Below, one piece after another: positions 1 to 11,761 of a DNA stretch of 64,000 nucleotides; position 1 is the stretch's first letter, and each line of letters opens with the position of its first letter. The notes below the pieces were generated by a model that saw only the letters and a program-made list of their open reading frames with translations, searched no databases and had not been told where the DNA came from. Made by a program: the position numbers and the translations under genes. The stretch is from Aphrophora alni. Its lineage: Eukaryota; Arthropoda; Insecta; Hemiptera; Aphrophoridae. Location of the stretch: positions 143,533,618 to 143,597,617 of the forward strand of contig OY740765.1 in NCBI GenBank assembly GCA_963513935.1. Direction: 5' to 3'.

Positions 1-560
1 CGAGAAGTCTTTACAATGGGGTAATTTTGTTTAAAACCGTTGCTACACAGATTTTCTAAACCTAATAATTGTATATATCACTACTTCCTTGATATTGACG
101 AGGCCCTAACAGACCTCATAGATGCATATATATATATATATATTAAACAGACCCATTCTCTTCATTCATGTCAGTGTCTTGTAGCTGTATGTGAAAGAGA
201 CTACACTTGTGTCAGTGACTCGATCTTACCAGATCTCAAATCAATACGAATATCACATTTTCTTGGGAGATCAGAGTTCGAAATTACATTTTTGACTATA
301 ACTTCTCTTTTTATCACCGTAAAGAGATGGTGTTGGTACTATTAGATAAAAAATTTAATTCTGCAATTTTTTATCTAATTTAGTATATTATATGTTAATA
401 AGTCATGAGATATGAACTAAAACTGTTTAAAATGGCCACCATTTTGACATTTTCCATTGGAATTTTCTGAATTTCTAAGGGTCTTATATAAGTACAATAT
501 AGTCCCCTATACCAAATTTAAGGTCTAACCTTAATTTTGTAATTGCTTTCGTGCTTATGT
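1..560. repeat. Dispersed repeat family R1, copy 1
   Basis: An AT-rich non-coding repeat. The stretch around 245-300 (ACGAATATCA followed by TTTTCTTGGGAG, then AAATTACATT and TTGACT) recurs at about 40395-40475 and in part at 40130-40195. The segment at 430-540 (GCCACCATTTTGACATTT and a CCCCTATACC motif) recurs near 40570-40650 and 25270-25350. A short AT run lies at about 126-143. The short ORFs across it follow the microsatellite and show no protein family. Confidence 0.6.
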
Positions 561-1041
561 ACAGATGACAGATACAATAATAAAACACAGACAGCATGTT
601 AAAAATCACTTCTTCGTTTTCCTCAGTTCATAAAACCTGAAGATCAGTAAAAAAATGGAGGTTGAAATTTATTACCATTACCAAACTTACCCTGTACTTT
701 ATACACTGTGTAAGTAAAAGAAAACTGCATGGAAATTGGATGAGCAGCTCTTGAGTTATAATTTGACAACAGAGAAACGTTTCATTTGATAAGTGTAGAG
801 AGACATGAAACATCGTCTAGAATACAGTTTCACCCTCCCTCTTAAAAAATTGTTAATACTTTAAAGAGGCAATATATTTTGTATTACATTTATAACTGTT
901 ATAACATTTCAATAACAAACAATATTTTGATAATTTTTTTAATAATATTTTCCGAATCGCATTTTTAAAATATTTTAAATTTTTATTAAGAAAATCTACT
1001 TGAACAAGTTGCAACAAATATAGAAAAATAGTGAACATGCC

Positions 1042-1044
<3 letters not shown>
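561..1044. other. No recognisable feature
   Basis: AT-rich sequence with only short chance ORFs. I see no splice-bounded coding segment, RNA gene or repeat end here. Confidence 0.5.

Positions 1045-1103
<59 letters not shown>
1045..1103. repeat. (TA)n microsatellite
   Basis: An uninterrupted TA dinucleotide run of about 59 bases. It generates the Ile-Tyr ORFs seen on both strands, which are not genes. Confidence 0.95.
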
Positions 1104-1106
<3 letters not shown>

Positions 1107-1439
1107 GAAGGCAGCAAATTGTGGTTCCGATTGACTGCAAACTGCAAAATTTAATAGCTATTAGTAGACTAGGGGGAGAGTCCATTAATTCCTTCCTCAC
1201 TACGTTTTTAATAATTTCTTATACCTATAGATTTGTATGTCTAATCAAATAAATTGAATGTAGTTAAACTTTTCAATATTATTCAAAATGGTCGTGGGGG
1301 TCTTAAAATAGTTCTGCTTTTTGAATGTAGTGGCTGGTCCAATAAAAGCTGACAGTTTTTAATATAAAATAACTATAGGAAATAACAGTAACAATTTATT
1401 ACAAAAGCCAAAATATGTACATAATTTTTCACATAGGTA

Positions 1440-2240
1440 TTTAACACTAATCTCCACACATTTTTCTAATATTTTCTGAAAATTTGCTATTTATAATGGA
1501 TTATGGACATTGGTGTTGCAGCAACTTCATTCTTTATGCAGATCTTTAAATCGTTAATAGTGTGAGGTTTGGTAACAAAAACTTTGCTCTTGTGGTAGCC
1601 CACAACCAAAATTCACATGCAGTTAGATCTAGAGACTGGGCAGGCCATGCGACATTATCAAAACGTGAAATGAGATGCCTACTGTAGGTCGCCGTGCCGG
1701 TTGCAGGGTTAAAGAGTCCATTTCTATTCCAAACTGTTGCAATCGTGGAACTAAAAAGTTCTGAAACATTTCCACGTATCATTCTTTATTCACAGTAACT
1801 GTTGCATCATTTTTATTTTTTTTAAAATAAGGTCCAATAACTTGAAAATGTGCAACATCACACCATACAGTTATTTTCTTACTATTCAAATGTCGTTAAT
1901 CGATTTCCCTGGGATTCTCTCTAGACCAGTAATGATAATTTTGAGTGTTTACATTGCCAGATAGGTCGAAATTAGCTTCATCAGACATTATTAAACATTG
2001 CAAAATGTAATCCAAGATCTGCAGTATTGAGTTTTTGTGCAGCTACTGTACTAACTTATAGGGATGATGTAAACTTTGAAACTCCAAATATAGCAGATTG
2101 TTTCCTGGTTGGTCGGTTTGGGTTTGGCAGTACAGATACACACACACGTTTTTGACATTGTGTGGAAAACGTACAGATCTGGTTTCACCATATCTTCTCA
2201 ATACGTCCATGGAAAGAGATTACAAGCTAAGTACATGGTA
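1440..2240 (-). pseudogene. Tc1/mariner-type transposase relic
   Basis: Read on the reverse strand, a decayed DDE transposase is spread over several frames. In order there is a helix-turn-helix-like stretch (about 2060-2140, with PNRPTRKQSA), the first catalytic block with SDEANFDLSGNVN (about 1950-1990), an ITVWCDVAHFQVIGPYF block (about 1835-1895), and the WPAQSLDLTACEFWLW block (about 1600-1650). The last block has Glu where the third Asp is usual. Stops and frameshifts separate the blocks. The protein would have cut and pasted its own element by DDE chemistry. I found no convincing terminal inverted repeats, so element ends are not set. This copy is distinct in sequence from the mariner at 12720-14044. 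Confidence 0.85.
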
Positions 2241-2536
2241 AACCATTCCTGAATCCTTGTCCTACGCGATAGGGGTACTAACAGGAAGGAAGGGGGTTTT
2301 TAGTAAGTAAGAATCTCATACTATTGGGAAGATCGGATGTCTCCCTTTGTCTTATGAAGATTTTCCACTCTCCTGCGAAAAAATTTTTAAAAAATCAACG
2401 GTATTTTTAAAATAAATATAGCAAGAGTATCACTACAAAGTTTATAGTTATAGTCTAAAAGTTAAATTGAACAAAAAGTGATATTTTAGAAGAATAAAGC
2501 GTACAAAATTCTTGGTTTGGTTTTTATTTTATAGAT

Positions 2537-3162
2537 TGTTATGAATATAGGTTTTCTCCTATATTCATATTCTACGGGTTCAAATCAAATAACATATTTG
2601 GTGGCTCAGATTGTTAATATTAATTTATTCCTTGTTACCTTATAGTTGTTACAATTTATCAGGAATATTCTTATTCCTATCTGATATTTAATCCTATAAA
2701 ATATAATTTTAAACCTAATCTGTCTTAATCAGACCTTTAAACCTTCAATCAAGACCAGTGGCAAATTATTGAATTTAACAACTCTTATTTTTTCTAAACA
2801 CATGAATCTGCTCACCTTTTCACATAGACTGTGAATCTCTATAAACTGCCAGTGAGCTTCTTTTGTAAGTACGTTTCTGGGCCACGTCTCTCTGGTGACC
2901 AGCAGCGTCTCCCCATCCCCGCTGACGTCTTAGATGCCACTTCTCCCCGCTCTAGCTCACTAGCAGTTTATATAGAGCTTCACTATCCATGTCATGCTAA
3001 TGACCTGCAAGCTAAGCAGTTGTGACACTTTTTCAATTATTTCCCAATAACTACCACACGTCTGATATTGAAGATTTAACTGGTGCTAACATTTGACTAT
3101 TACTTGTTAATAAAATATTTCCTAAACTTATAATAAATATTTTCTCATCCTAAATCCTAACA
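2537..3162 (-). repeat. Probable LTR of a gypsy/errantivirus-type retroelement
   Basis: Read on the reverse strand the segment begins TGTTA and ends TAACA, the short inverted ends expected of an LTR. Inside are a TATA-like CTATATAAACTG (about 2965-2976) and, further along, an AATAAA signal (near 2621-2626), in the order U3-R-U5 needs. The outer end carries a perfect 12-bp hairpin, TATGAATATAGG with its complement, at 2540-2569. The envelope-like remnant at 3279-3850 lies on its 5' side in the same orientation, as a 3' LTR requires. No second LTR was found, so this is inferred from ends and context. Confidence 0.5.
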
Positions 3163-3278
3163 AAACCAACGCCTTTGAAAACGTCGTCCTGACGTCTAAT
3201 GTTTGGCCTAATCTTATAACTGAGGTTAATCCCTTTCAGGTGCCTTAATGTATATAGTTTTTCTTATAATGTATATTT

Positions 3279-3850
3279 TTAATCAATTTGTATTTGGTGT
3301 GGCTTTGTATAGGATGAATGGGTAGGATTTGTAATGGTGAATTTGTAACCCATGATCTCTGTTATTAAAAATTCCTGTTTGTCTGGAACATAGTGAAATG
3401 TGTACTGCTGTGCCATGTCCTGTAGGTTCCCTCCGGTTACCAGGTGTGTCGCACAGCCCTCAAATATTGTCCTTGATATAATTAAATGTGGGATGAAACA
3501 CATGCCTGTTTTCTTCAGCTGGCAGTCGTTAAGCTGTTTGTCAGACATTGTACTTACTGACTGTCCATCTGTGGCCACTATGGTGTAGTCTTGTAAAAAT
3601 GTACACTACACATGTGGTTGTCCCATCTCTGAGGAATTGGTACATACGCATAAATGTTCTAGGAAGCTGTCTTGCAATGTAAGGGAACCTTAATTGTGGA
3701 GATCACGGATTGGGGATTGATTAAGCATTGTGTGATAGGGAGTCCTCTTGGGGATTGGGTAGGACCATGTTTCTCTGAGATAATTTGGTTTCTAGGATTT
3801 GAGTGAATAGGGCTTAAAACTAACATCAATGAATTATAATACAAAAGTCT
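3279..3850 (-). pseudogene. Envelope-like remnant of an endogenous retroelement
   Basis: The reverse strand holds two open stretches, 3659-3844 and 3279-3578, separated by stops. The second, 99 aa, has three spaced cysteines in its first half followed by a beta-rich tail, recalling the cysteine pattern of baculovirus-F-like envelope proteins of insect errantiviruses. The call rests on this weak pattern and on the neighbouring LTR at 2537-3162. There is no intact furin site, fusion peptide or membrane anchor that I can see, and the reading frame is broken. It could instead be an unrelated retroelement ORF. Confidence 0.3.
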
Positions 3851-6244
3851 TTTTTGCTGTAGTGTCTTATAAACATTTGCGATATCTTGACTTCCAGTGT
3901 CTCATGCACTTTGTAGAGGTGGCCTTTTGAAACTCGGCTCCTGTAGTTGTTGCTCAATCGTGTCTAGAAACCACCTTGTACTGTATATTCTCAATACTGT
4001 AGTATAACTGTATTGTTTTCTCTGCTTGACAACTCGTTATTCTGGAAAACCTGTACAAAGATTAATTTTTGTTCAAAAATATCTGTTGCTGATCCATATT
4101 GTTGCTCAAACTGAGTAGACATCATGTGTGAGTGTGTGTTTTAATAACAAAATTTTACAAAATATGTATTTAGGTTATATTGTCATGGTTCTGGATTGAA
4201 GTTACATTTCTATAGATTCTTATGATTTAACCAAAGTTATGTATGCGCATATGTTTATTGCGTATTATTGTTTATTTTATAACTTTTATTTAGGGAACTT
4301 ATCAATAATTATTACTTCAAAATGACTTTCTCTTAATAAAAAACAAATTTAAATCTTATTTCACTTTTAATTATTATTTGTTCATTGCTAGGTCACGAAA
4401 TTAATTTATTACTTCCATCAAAACTTTAACAATTTATAAATCTTTCAACATACAATGTAAGCAAAATCTTTTTGAGAAAAATGAATTGTGGTCTAAACTA
4501 ACTTATATTCAAATTATAAAACTTTAGCATCTTTATCTTAGAATGTTTTTTTTTTGTTCTTTTATGGAAATCATCAAGTCATCGTATTATTTTGAAACCC
4601 TTCAGTTCAACTCGTCGTAAAACCATTATTCGCAGAACATTATTTGTTTTTTTTCCGTAGCATCGTCGTAAATAATTATTCGCCGTAGAAATCTCGAACA
4701 AAATCCAAAACTATAACAGCTAGAATAATTTAAAAAATACAATTAGAAAGAAGAAGAAGAAAAGTACTAAAAAATAGTATTTTTCTAAAGTTGTTAGACA
4801 GTTATGGCCCTATATCGGCTTGTAAAAATTAGACGATTGGATGAAATAATTTGAATTTCAGTTCGCCGTGAAACTTGATCGCTCGTAATACACAAATGTT
4901 ACCAATTTATTAAATATAACTGTTAACTTTATGAACTTTTTGTTACAAGTACATGAATGTATGGAACATTAGCTTTAAAACGGTATAAAAATTATTGAGA
5001 TACGATAATTTTTAATAGGGTAAATGTTGAATTGATAACTGAATGGGGTAAACTAGATACAGGGTTAACACATTTCTGGGCAGTATTAAAATGTCTTCCC
5101 AATATATCAGTTCAGAAAATGGGACATTTTAACTCGTATGTAAACAGTACAAAACTAATCTTAAGGATTATGTTCTAGAGTAACTAAAATAATATTTTTG
5201 TTTAAGATAAAAAATTAATAAATATCAATTTTAATTAATATTTCAGAATGCATGTACTATTTTGGTTGTTATAAAACAACTGTGTTGATAAAACGCATAG
5301 TTACTTCATAGTTCATTCTTACAACATTCCAACATTCGTCAACATTCCAATTGATGTATCTACAATGTAAATAATCTCAATTTTGATTTTATTTATATTT
5401 TTTATGTATTTCTACAATAACTATTGAGGTGTTTGAATACGCTTGAAACAGAAAAATTAATCAACAAAATAAAGTACACGTTATTAAAATCTCTACATGT
5501 TAGAATTGAACCTAAACTATGGGAATATGTAAGATAAAACGTTAAGAAAATAGTTAGAAACTTTATACAGGCTAAAATTAATAACTTATTTATAAATGTA
5601 TTTCTACTATTGGTCTTGTATATAAACGTTAAAAAAAAAGGTTGTAATATCTCAATGGAAACGATAAATAAACGTAAATTACTTAAATTTATACGTTTTT
5701 AGTAATGTACTTTAACTGTGTGTACGTACAAGTTTCAACAAAAAAAAGTTTGTAGTATGCTAATGTAAAGCTCTGTTAGGCGTGTATATAGATGACATTT
5801 CTGTTGTAAACTTGAACAATTTTATATATTTTGATAATACAAAACTCTTTTAGGCATCATTGGGAACCAAAAAAGTGTTTATATTGGATATATCTACTGT
5901 AGGCTATAAAATGTTTACATATTTAGAACAATATAAAGCTGAATAAGTTTTCAAATAGACTGAAATTTGTACCCTTTTAGAAATGTACTTCTACTTTGTT
6001 TTATGTAAAAATTATAAACGAAAATAGTATGCTATGTCAATGGAAAGCTCCAAAGCAACTACACAACCTTTTGGGCTTTTGGTACAATAAAACGCCCTTT
6101 TAACCGAACTTTTTAGTACAAAAAAATAACTTATTTGTGCTTAAAAGACAAAAAAATTCGGGAGCACCAAGAACAGGCATAAATTTTGGATTGAAGAGGC
6201 TCATGGGGGAAAACCAATAATTATAACGTATATAACACTCAAAA
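3851..6244. other. No recognisable feature
   Basis: Strongly AT-rich sequence. The part near 3851-4140 may be the decayed upstream end of the retroelement. The rest shows no exon, RNA gene or clear repeat boundary. Confidence 0.45.
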
Positions 6245-6372
6245 TTTAATTTTCAAGGGCCTAAAAGGACCTTCATTTTGATCTTAGGGGTCAAAAGTAT
6301 CTAATATGACCCAAATTTTGATTTTAAAGGCCAAAAATGATCCAAGGGGACCCACATTTTAGTTTACAAGCA
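6245..6372 (+). repeat. Degenerate short tandem repeat
   Basis: Three to four imperfect units share a block like GGCCTAAAAGGACC or GACCCAAATTTTGATTTTAAA, about 40-50 bases apart. The pattern is visible by eye but badly decayed. Confidence 0.4.
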
Positions 6373-7860
6373 TGTAATTTGGCCGGGAAATGAAATTAGA
6401 AACAGAAAAATCACACTCAAATTCTGTTTGTCTGTATATGTTTGAAATTCTATAATTTATTTATTTTAATGGCAATATATACTTATCAAAAATTGAATAT
6501 ACAGATAGGCAGAACTTTAAATGTTACAGATGGACGGACATACCAGTTTTCCCCTTATGTGTGAGCCTCTTAATTGTTTTTTAACAGTAATCACTTAATA
6601 ATTCTTATAAATATATTTCTCACAATATAAAACTAACAATATAGGACTAAAATCAGCAGAACAACAAACGGAATCCAAGTAAAGTACTTTGTGATGTTAT
6701 CGCTGTTTGTCTTGTATTCTCTTTTTTTTAAAATTTCCCTTGTTTAACTTCAATTCTCAGCTAGGCTTACCGTTTACTTTGTTTTCTTTGAGAAATATAT
6801 ATATATATAATTGATTAATAATCTTTAAATATCTTTAAAGTTGTACAACAGATTTTATACAACTTAAATGATTTATACAGTTCAATTTTATATTTGTACT
6901 CTGCTTATTCAATTTCTTAATAGTCATATTATTATTACTTTAATAATTCGATAAACTAGAAAGTAATTCAAAATTGAACGGAAATATTTAGGACATTTAT
7001 TTTAAGAACAAAAAAAGTCAAGAGAAAACTAAGTTACACACAATTTAGTAGTATTTTGAAGATGGCTTTTGTTTTATTTAAAATTGTGATGTCTTTTTAA
7101 CATATTTCATTTTAAATAGATATGTAAAATAAGTCACTAATATTAGTTCAACCTAGTATAATATTACAATCAAATATAATGTTTAAATGCCCACGATTGT
7201 GTTAGTTTTATACTTAGTCGCCAAAAATTAAACTATTTTATGTAACGTTCTGAGTTATAATAATCAGGTAAAAGAAATAAATCTTCAATTCATTTAAAAA
7301 AATGGATGAACCTGTAAAAGTTATTCAATTTTGTTATAAGAAGGTTCTCTATAGACTTGCGGAATCCCCTGCGGCTGATGGAAACTTGCATTAAAAATAA
7401 ACATTTCGAATAATGATTACACAAAGGTAGAAATCAATTCGTGTTTCTAAACTGTCAGTGAAAAGTTGACTTCTGGTTTCAGCAGGATATTTTAATTGAA
7501 ACAGTTTTAAATTTTACAATTTTTTTAGTGTTATTTACATCTCAACTTCAGAACGTTAAATCTGTTTTGATTGCTTAGATTATTTCTTATAAAAATATAA
7601 TTTTTCCGTTTGTCTTTCTGTTACTTACTCTAAATTCGACAAATTAAAAATTTTATTTTTGCCTTATAGCCCAGATACTCTCTTTTAAGTAGTCTCAGTA
7701 TCCTTACCTACATTTAATTAAATTTTAAACATATACTTTAGTAGTAAAAAACAAAGTAGTTTAAAGACAAAATAAGAACATTTAATGCATTTAGTTTAGC
7801 TTACATATAAAGGGCACGATATTTTCATCTCTGGATTAGTAGATTTGAAAGTGATGTAAT
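6373..7860. other. No recognisable feature
   Basis: AT-rich sequence with a short TA run at about 6790-6808. The block at 6500-6555 (GATAGGCAG, then GATGGACGGACATACCAGTTTT) resembles the PGACAGACGG-type phrase at 41325-41345, so it may be old repeat debris. Confidence 0.4.
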
Positions 7861-8154
7861 TTAGATTTTGTTTCTTCTTCTCAACCGCCTTACTGGTGCT
7901 TTAACTGTTTCCATTATAGTAGTTGGAAGAGAATTTGCCGTGACCAAAAGTGAACTCGTTGTTTGTACGCCAATCGAATTATGTTGTTCACATGCAGGAA
8001 CTTCTTGTTGTTCACATGCAGGAAATTCTTCAAGAATTCGTTCACTTCGCCAAGAAATACTACTACCACAATTTTTACAGGATTTATAGTTAATGAAGTA
8101 ATTTGTTATTGCAGCTAAAATTAAGATTATAATGGCTGATATGAAAATAAACAT
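7861..8154 (-). CDS. Small single-pass membrane protein, unrecognised
   Basis: An open frame reaches up to 8220, but the Met at 8154 is the better start: it gives 97 residues and puts a hydrophobic segment (residues about 1-20, MFIFISAIIILILAAITNYF) at the N-terminus as a signal anchor. After it comes a soluble region with CKNCG, two copies of a PACEQ motif (a small internal duplication), a Ser/Thr-rich stretch and a basic tail RRLRRRNKI. I do not recognise the family. The two Cys-x-x-Cys-like pairs could be disulphides or a metal site. An ATTAAA-like poly(A) signal lies near 7776, downstream on the reverse strand. A palindromic X-box-like site lies about 190 bp upstream. No intron is needed. 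In DNA this AT-rich, a chance ORF of about 100 codons is possible. Confidence 0.4.
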   Translation of the reverse strand: MFIFISAIIILILAAITNYFINYKSCKNCGSSISWRSERILEEFPACEQQEVPACEQHNSIGVQTTSSLLVTANSLPTTIMETVKAPVRRLRRRNKI

Positions 8155-8168
8155 CTTGATATATTTTT

Positions 8169-8421
8169 GTTTATTAAGCAGATATAAATGTAAAATTTGA
8201 ATTGTAATTTTACAAGACACTAAGTAAACATTTACATAATCTTACAATGTTTTACGTCGGTTGCTGAATTTTACTTAGAGTTAGTTATTTTGCAACCATA
8301 AATTTTAAATCTAAAAAAAAATATTATAGAAGTTTTCAGGTTTCCATGGAAACATTTAAACAATTGAAAATAGAAAAAAACGTGTTTGTTTATTAAGCAG
8401 ATATAAATGTAAAATTTGAAT
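8169..8421 (+). repeat. Direct repeat of a 34-mer, 219 bp apart
   Basis: The 34 bases at 8169-8202 recur exactly at 8388-8421 (both start GTTTATTAAGCAGATATAAA). The copies bracket the upstream region and X-box of the small reverse-strand ORF, suggesting a local duplication or the two edges of an inserted segment. Confidence 0.85.
8340..8353. promoter_or_regulatory. X-box-like palindrome (possible RFX site)
   Basis: GTTTCCATGGAAAC is a perfect 14-bp palindrome. It fits the RFX transcription factor consensus RYYNYY-N(1-3)-RRNRAC, which in animals marks many cilium genes when it lies within a few hundred bases of the start. It is about 186 bp upstream of the Met codon at 8154. The link to that ORF is inference. 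Confidence 0.4.
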
Positions 8422-8584
8422 AATAATTGTAATTTTGAATAACTTAATTATTATGACATTAAGTTAGTTGTAAGCAACGTTTGTGACTCGTGCTATAAAA
8501 ATTATGTTTGTTAAACAGAAATAATAAGTAAATAAAACATTAATTAATTAATTAAAATTGGAACACGGATACTGATATAGAGGA

Positions 8585-8840
8585 CTGCAGTGTGCTCATA
8601 TAGAACCCCGTTGAAATTCAAAATATCGAATTAAAACTGTCTAAATGATGGTCAACTCAACTCTCAAAATGATATCAACATATAAAACACTAAATTTGAT
8701 CAATTCTGCTTGTAATACTTCAAACCCTACCTCTCTAAGATGACAAATAGTGAAATTATAATACAATTTAGAACGCTTAATACCAAATAAAATGATATAT
8801 TCGTATAGTAATTATGAGATTCAGAAAACTAATGAAACAA
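8585..8840. repeat. Dispersed repeat family R2, copy 1
   Basis: Shares phrases with 20800-20970 and 24100-24330: GTGCTCATAT, GAAATTCAAAA, and a block CTCTCTAAGATGACAAATAG followed by TGAAATTATA. It is non-coding. Confidence 0.6.
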
Positions 8841-8945
8841 CTGTTTTATACCAAATTACTCTACTGTATAAAACACCTTGATCTAATAATACAATTTAAC
8901 ATTTCCTACAAAGCCTAAGGGTATTTACGTATTATACAAACTAGT

Positions 8946-9298
8946 GAAATAAATTAGGTTAGGCCACATTATTATAGTTAAATAGCTAATTTAATACGAA
9001 AGTACCAATTTTAATGTAAAGATTAGACAAACTTTCAGTTTCAACATTTTATTTATCAAAAGGTACAAAAAGTATGATGGTTTGACAGCGGAATGGATTA
9101 TGCGATGTCAGCCGGTAGCGTCTCGAAACGATCTCTGCCCTCTACTCTCACCTCCGACTGCCATGTGAATTCAGACAAATACGTATCAAGATATCTCGAG
9201 CAGTAGTGACAAGATGGTTGAACATCAGGTGAACAACGATAATACTGCGCAAAATTAGCTATTTAACTATAATAACCTGGCATAATCTAATCTATTTT
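8946..9298. mobile_element. Small inverted-repeat element (MITE-like)
   Basis: Arms at 8946-8992 and 9252-9298 (47 bases each) are imperfect reverse complements, with a nearly identical inner block AAATTAGCTATTTAACTATA. The 259-bp centre is richer in GC than its surroundings and has no ORF. I could not fix a target-site duplication. Confidence 0.6.
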
Positions 9299-10680
9299 GC
9301 TCATCCGTATATAATACGTTAGTACTGATCCAAGAAACCAATTTTTGGGCATTACATTTAGAGGATCTGCTTGTATTAGATTATAAGTTGAGTTGAGGTG
9401 GGTGAGTAACATGATGTCACCAATGTACAATTTAGTTTTTAATTGGACTAACATTATATCCTGTAGAATGTCAGTAAGTCATAAACGGTACCAGATAACT
9501 ACAATAGGTAGGATCGATAGACATGTCATAGTATATCAGATGACAACTCTTCCAAAAGGAAGATCACAATAGTAATTTATATTTAACTAAAAACAGAACT
9601 AGAATAGTTTCAAAAATCACTACTAAAATTGAGACAACAGAAATACGAGTGGATTAAAAAGCTTAGGCGGAGAATAAATCCAGGTCGAAATATAAAACAC
9701 TGATATTTTGTCTTTTATAAAACACTAAAACAATTCCATGGAAGCTTACCTTGGGTTATTTTATGAGCAAGACATACTGTAGACTTAAGGGATAAAAACA
9801 ATGCATACATATAACAAGATGATATCCACAGCGTCTATTTGTTTACGTCGTGCAAAAACCTAACCCTTTTCTCATTCATTGCGATGAGGAAAATTGATAT
9901 TGGTGTAAAAAAATATCTATGTAAATTTGAAATTCATTGAATAACTACTGATTATATTTTATTCAATTTGTTATCGTACTCTAAGGTTTATCTAACCTAT
10001 GTTAATTGATGTGTAAATCAAATACAGTATGTTTGTAACCCTGAAAACAATGATTTATTACACATAAAACTTATTATTTTACCAAAAGTGCTTTTTTTGT
10101 TTTAAAAATGTTCAAAATTATTGAAGAAGGGTGTACTGTTACGAATTTCAACACATGATGCACTATTTTGTCCATGAAATATTTAACTTTCGTGACAAAA
10201 ATATCCTCTCACGGTTATTTACTCAAGTTTTAGAACAACACTTTTGTTTAAATATACTATCATGGTATCATTATTTTTTTGCCTCATCCAATCGTCTATT
10301 CTTCTTCCATAAAAAAAGTACACTCATTCACAATAAGTTTTAAATCATCCTCGTTAAAATCTACTAATTGTTCAGTGTCTTATTTTGCAAAATTTGGTTT
10401 TGTAAAAGTTTTCACTCTACTTGCAATTTACTTGTCCTTTCTTGTATTAACACTTTCATTAAACACTTGTCATTTTCATAATTTTACTAAAATAATCTTT
10501 CTTTCTATTAATAACTCTGATTTCTATTAACATTATAATTTTACTTTTATATACAAACTCATTTCAAGACATCCATCCCTTCAACATTTAGAACCCGAGA
10601 TTACATATTGGTACGTCTGTTTCTTTCAACGTTCCAAACAAGAATGAGGAGCTGTGTCTGCAATGCACACACACTCCTCT
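9299..10680. other. No recognisable feature
   Basis: AT-rich sequence. The ORFs at 10131-10530 lack family resemblance, have Phe/His-rich low-complexity composition and no splice context. Confidence 0.4.
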
Positions 10681-10689
10681 ATGTAAAAT

Positions 10690-10823
10690 TTCCTGAAATT
10701 ACACCGCTTGTTCCAGAATGTTCTACGAGTTCAACCATTTGAAAATGCCTTTGAAAAACATCTCCTTATATAGAGAGCATCAACGTCATATCATTTAAGC
10801 CTCCTTTCCTTCTAGAAGCTTCT
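10690..10823. promoter_or_regulatory. Cluster of heat-shock-element-like sites around a TATA box
   Basis: Two full nTTCnnGAAnnTTC matches are present: TTCCAGAATGTTC at 10711-10723 and TTCTAGAAGCTTCT at 10810-10823. A partial match, TTCCTGAAATTAC, starts at about 10690. A TATA-like CTTATATAGAG lies between them at about 10765-10775. Three-part HSEs bind heat shock factor. HSEs are symmetric, so direction is unclear. No hsp gene follows in the window; the next element is the Penelope-like copy at 11016. Confidence 0.4.
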
Positions 10824-11015
10824 GTCTAACACAATTGTCTGTTTATTTATTAAAAGCACTTTTATTTTAAAAGTTCACTTTCGATTAATGTTTGAATTGT
10901 CACTATCAATTTTTCTATCCTAACACATTATTTACTACTACAATTTATTTATAAATTACAAACTATTATTTTATTTAATGTTCATTGTTTGGTGTCCAAG
11001 TCACTTTGTATAATA

Positions 11016-11071
11016 TAATGAGTAATAAATTATTTATATTACCTTTATAGTTCCGTCATGTGACTTTGCGT
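11016..11071 (+). repeat. Left inverted repeat of Penelope-like element 1
   Basis: Starts TAATGAGTAATAAATTATTT and ends CATGTGACTTTGCGT. It is the reverse complement of 12047-12102 apart from one base. Confidence 0.9.
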
Positions 11072-11111
11072 AACTATCCATTCACAGTCATACCATCCAT
11101 TTACACAAAAA

Positions 11112-11761
11112 ATGGCGGCCTATAACAGTTTTATACACAGTCTTATGTCCATACCACTTGATGAAACGGATTTCAAAGAAGAGTTAAACGTCATTAAATA
11201 TATCGCACAGGCAAATGGATATAGAAGCCAAATGGTCGACAAATTATTGAAAAGGTATAGAAAGGCAAAATTGACGAAAAAATATAACACTATACAGACT
11301 AGAGTAGACAAAAAGAAATATGTTGCTACCGATTATACAGAAATAATGCCCTTCATACTAAAAAATGCACTCCAAAAGCATAACATCATTGTCACTCACC
11401 GAACTAATAATAATATACAAAAAATTTGCGTAAAAAACAGGAAATTCCTACAGAGAAGAAGTCAGGCATCTATAAAATAGTGTGTGACGACTGCGATTGT
11501 TTTTACATCGGACATACAGGCAGATCGTTCATGGATAGATATAAAGAACACTTGCCCAATAATAGCCTGTACGCTAATAGATCAAGTTTCGCACAACACA
11601 TTATCGATAACAAGCATTCGTATACATACTTTGACTCTAACCTGACACCTCTCCACATCATTAAAAAAGGACCAATGATGAATGCCATTGAAGAATATGA
11701 AATTTACAAATCATTTAAACAATCACCAAACGATATTCTCAATGAAAAATTATCTTTCTAA
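11112..11761 (+). pseudogene. Penelope-like reverse transcriptase C-terminus plus GIY-YIG endonuclease
   Basis: The first frame (11112-11480) gives the post-catalytic part of a Penelope-type reverse transcriptase, with a conserved pattern YNSFIHSLMSIPL then NVIKYIAQANGY. Near 11435 the reading shifts to a second frame (11426-11761) that holds the GIY-YIG nuclease: GIYKI at about 11465, FYIGHTGRSF at about 11501-11530, an Arg and a KEH motif just after, and a late NAIEEYEIYKSF block carrying the expected acidic residue. The family reverse-transcribes its RNA and nicks target DNA with this nuclease. The frameshift, the missing N-terminal catalytic core and an early stop before a NALFETAM continuation show the copy is dead. 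Confidence 0.88.

Noticed and set aside
853..1252. Two opposed ORFs of 115 and 73 codons
   Set aside because: Both are made by the (TA)n microsatellite, with Ile-Tyr repeats, and have no coding character outside it.
2831..3025. 64-codon plus ORF
   Set aside because: It lies antisense within the LTR candidate and crosses its TATA region.
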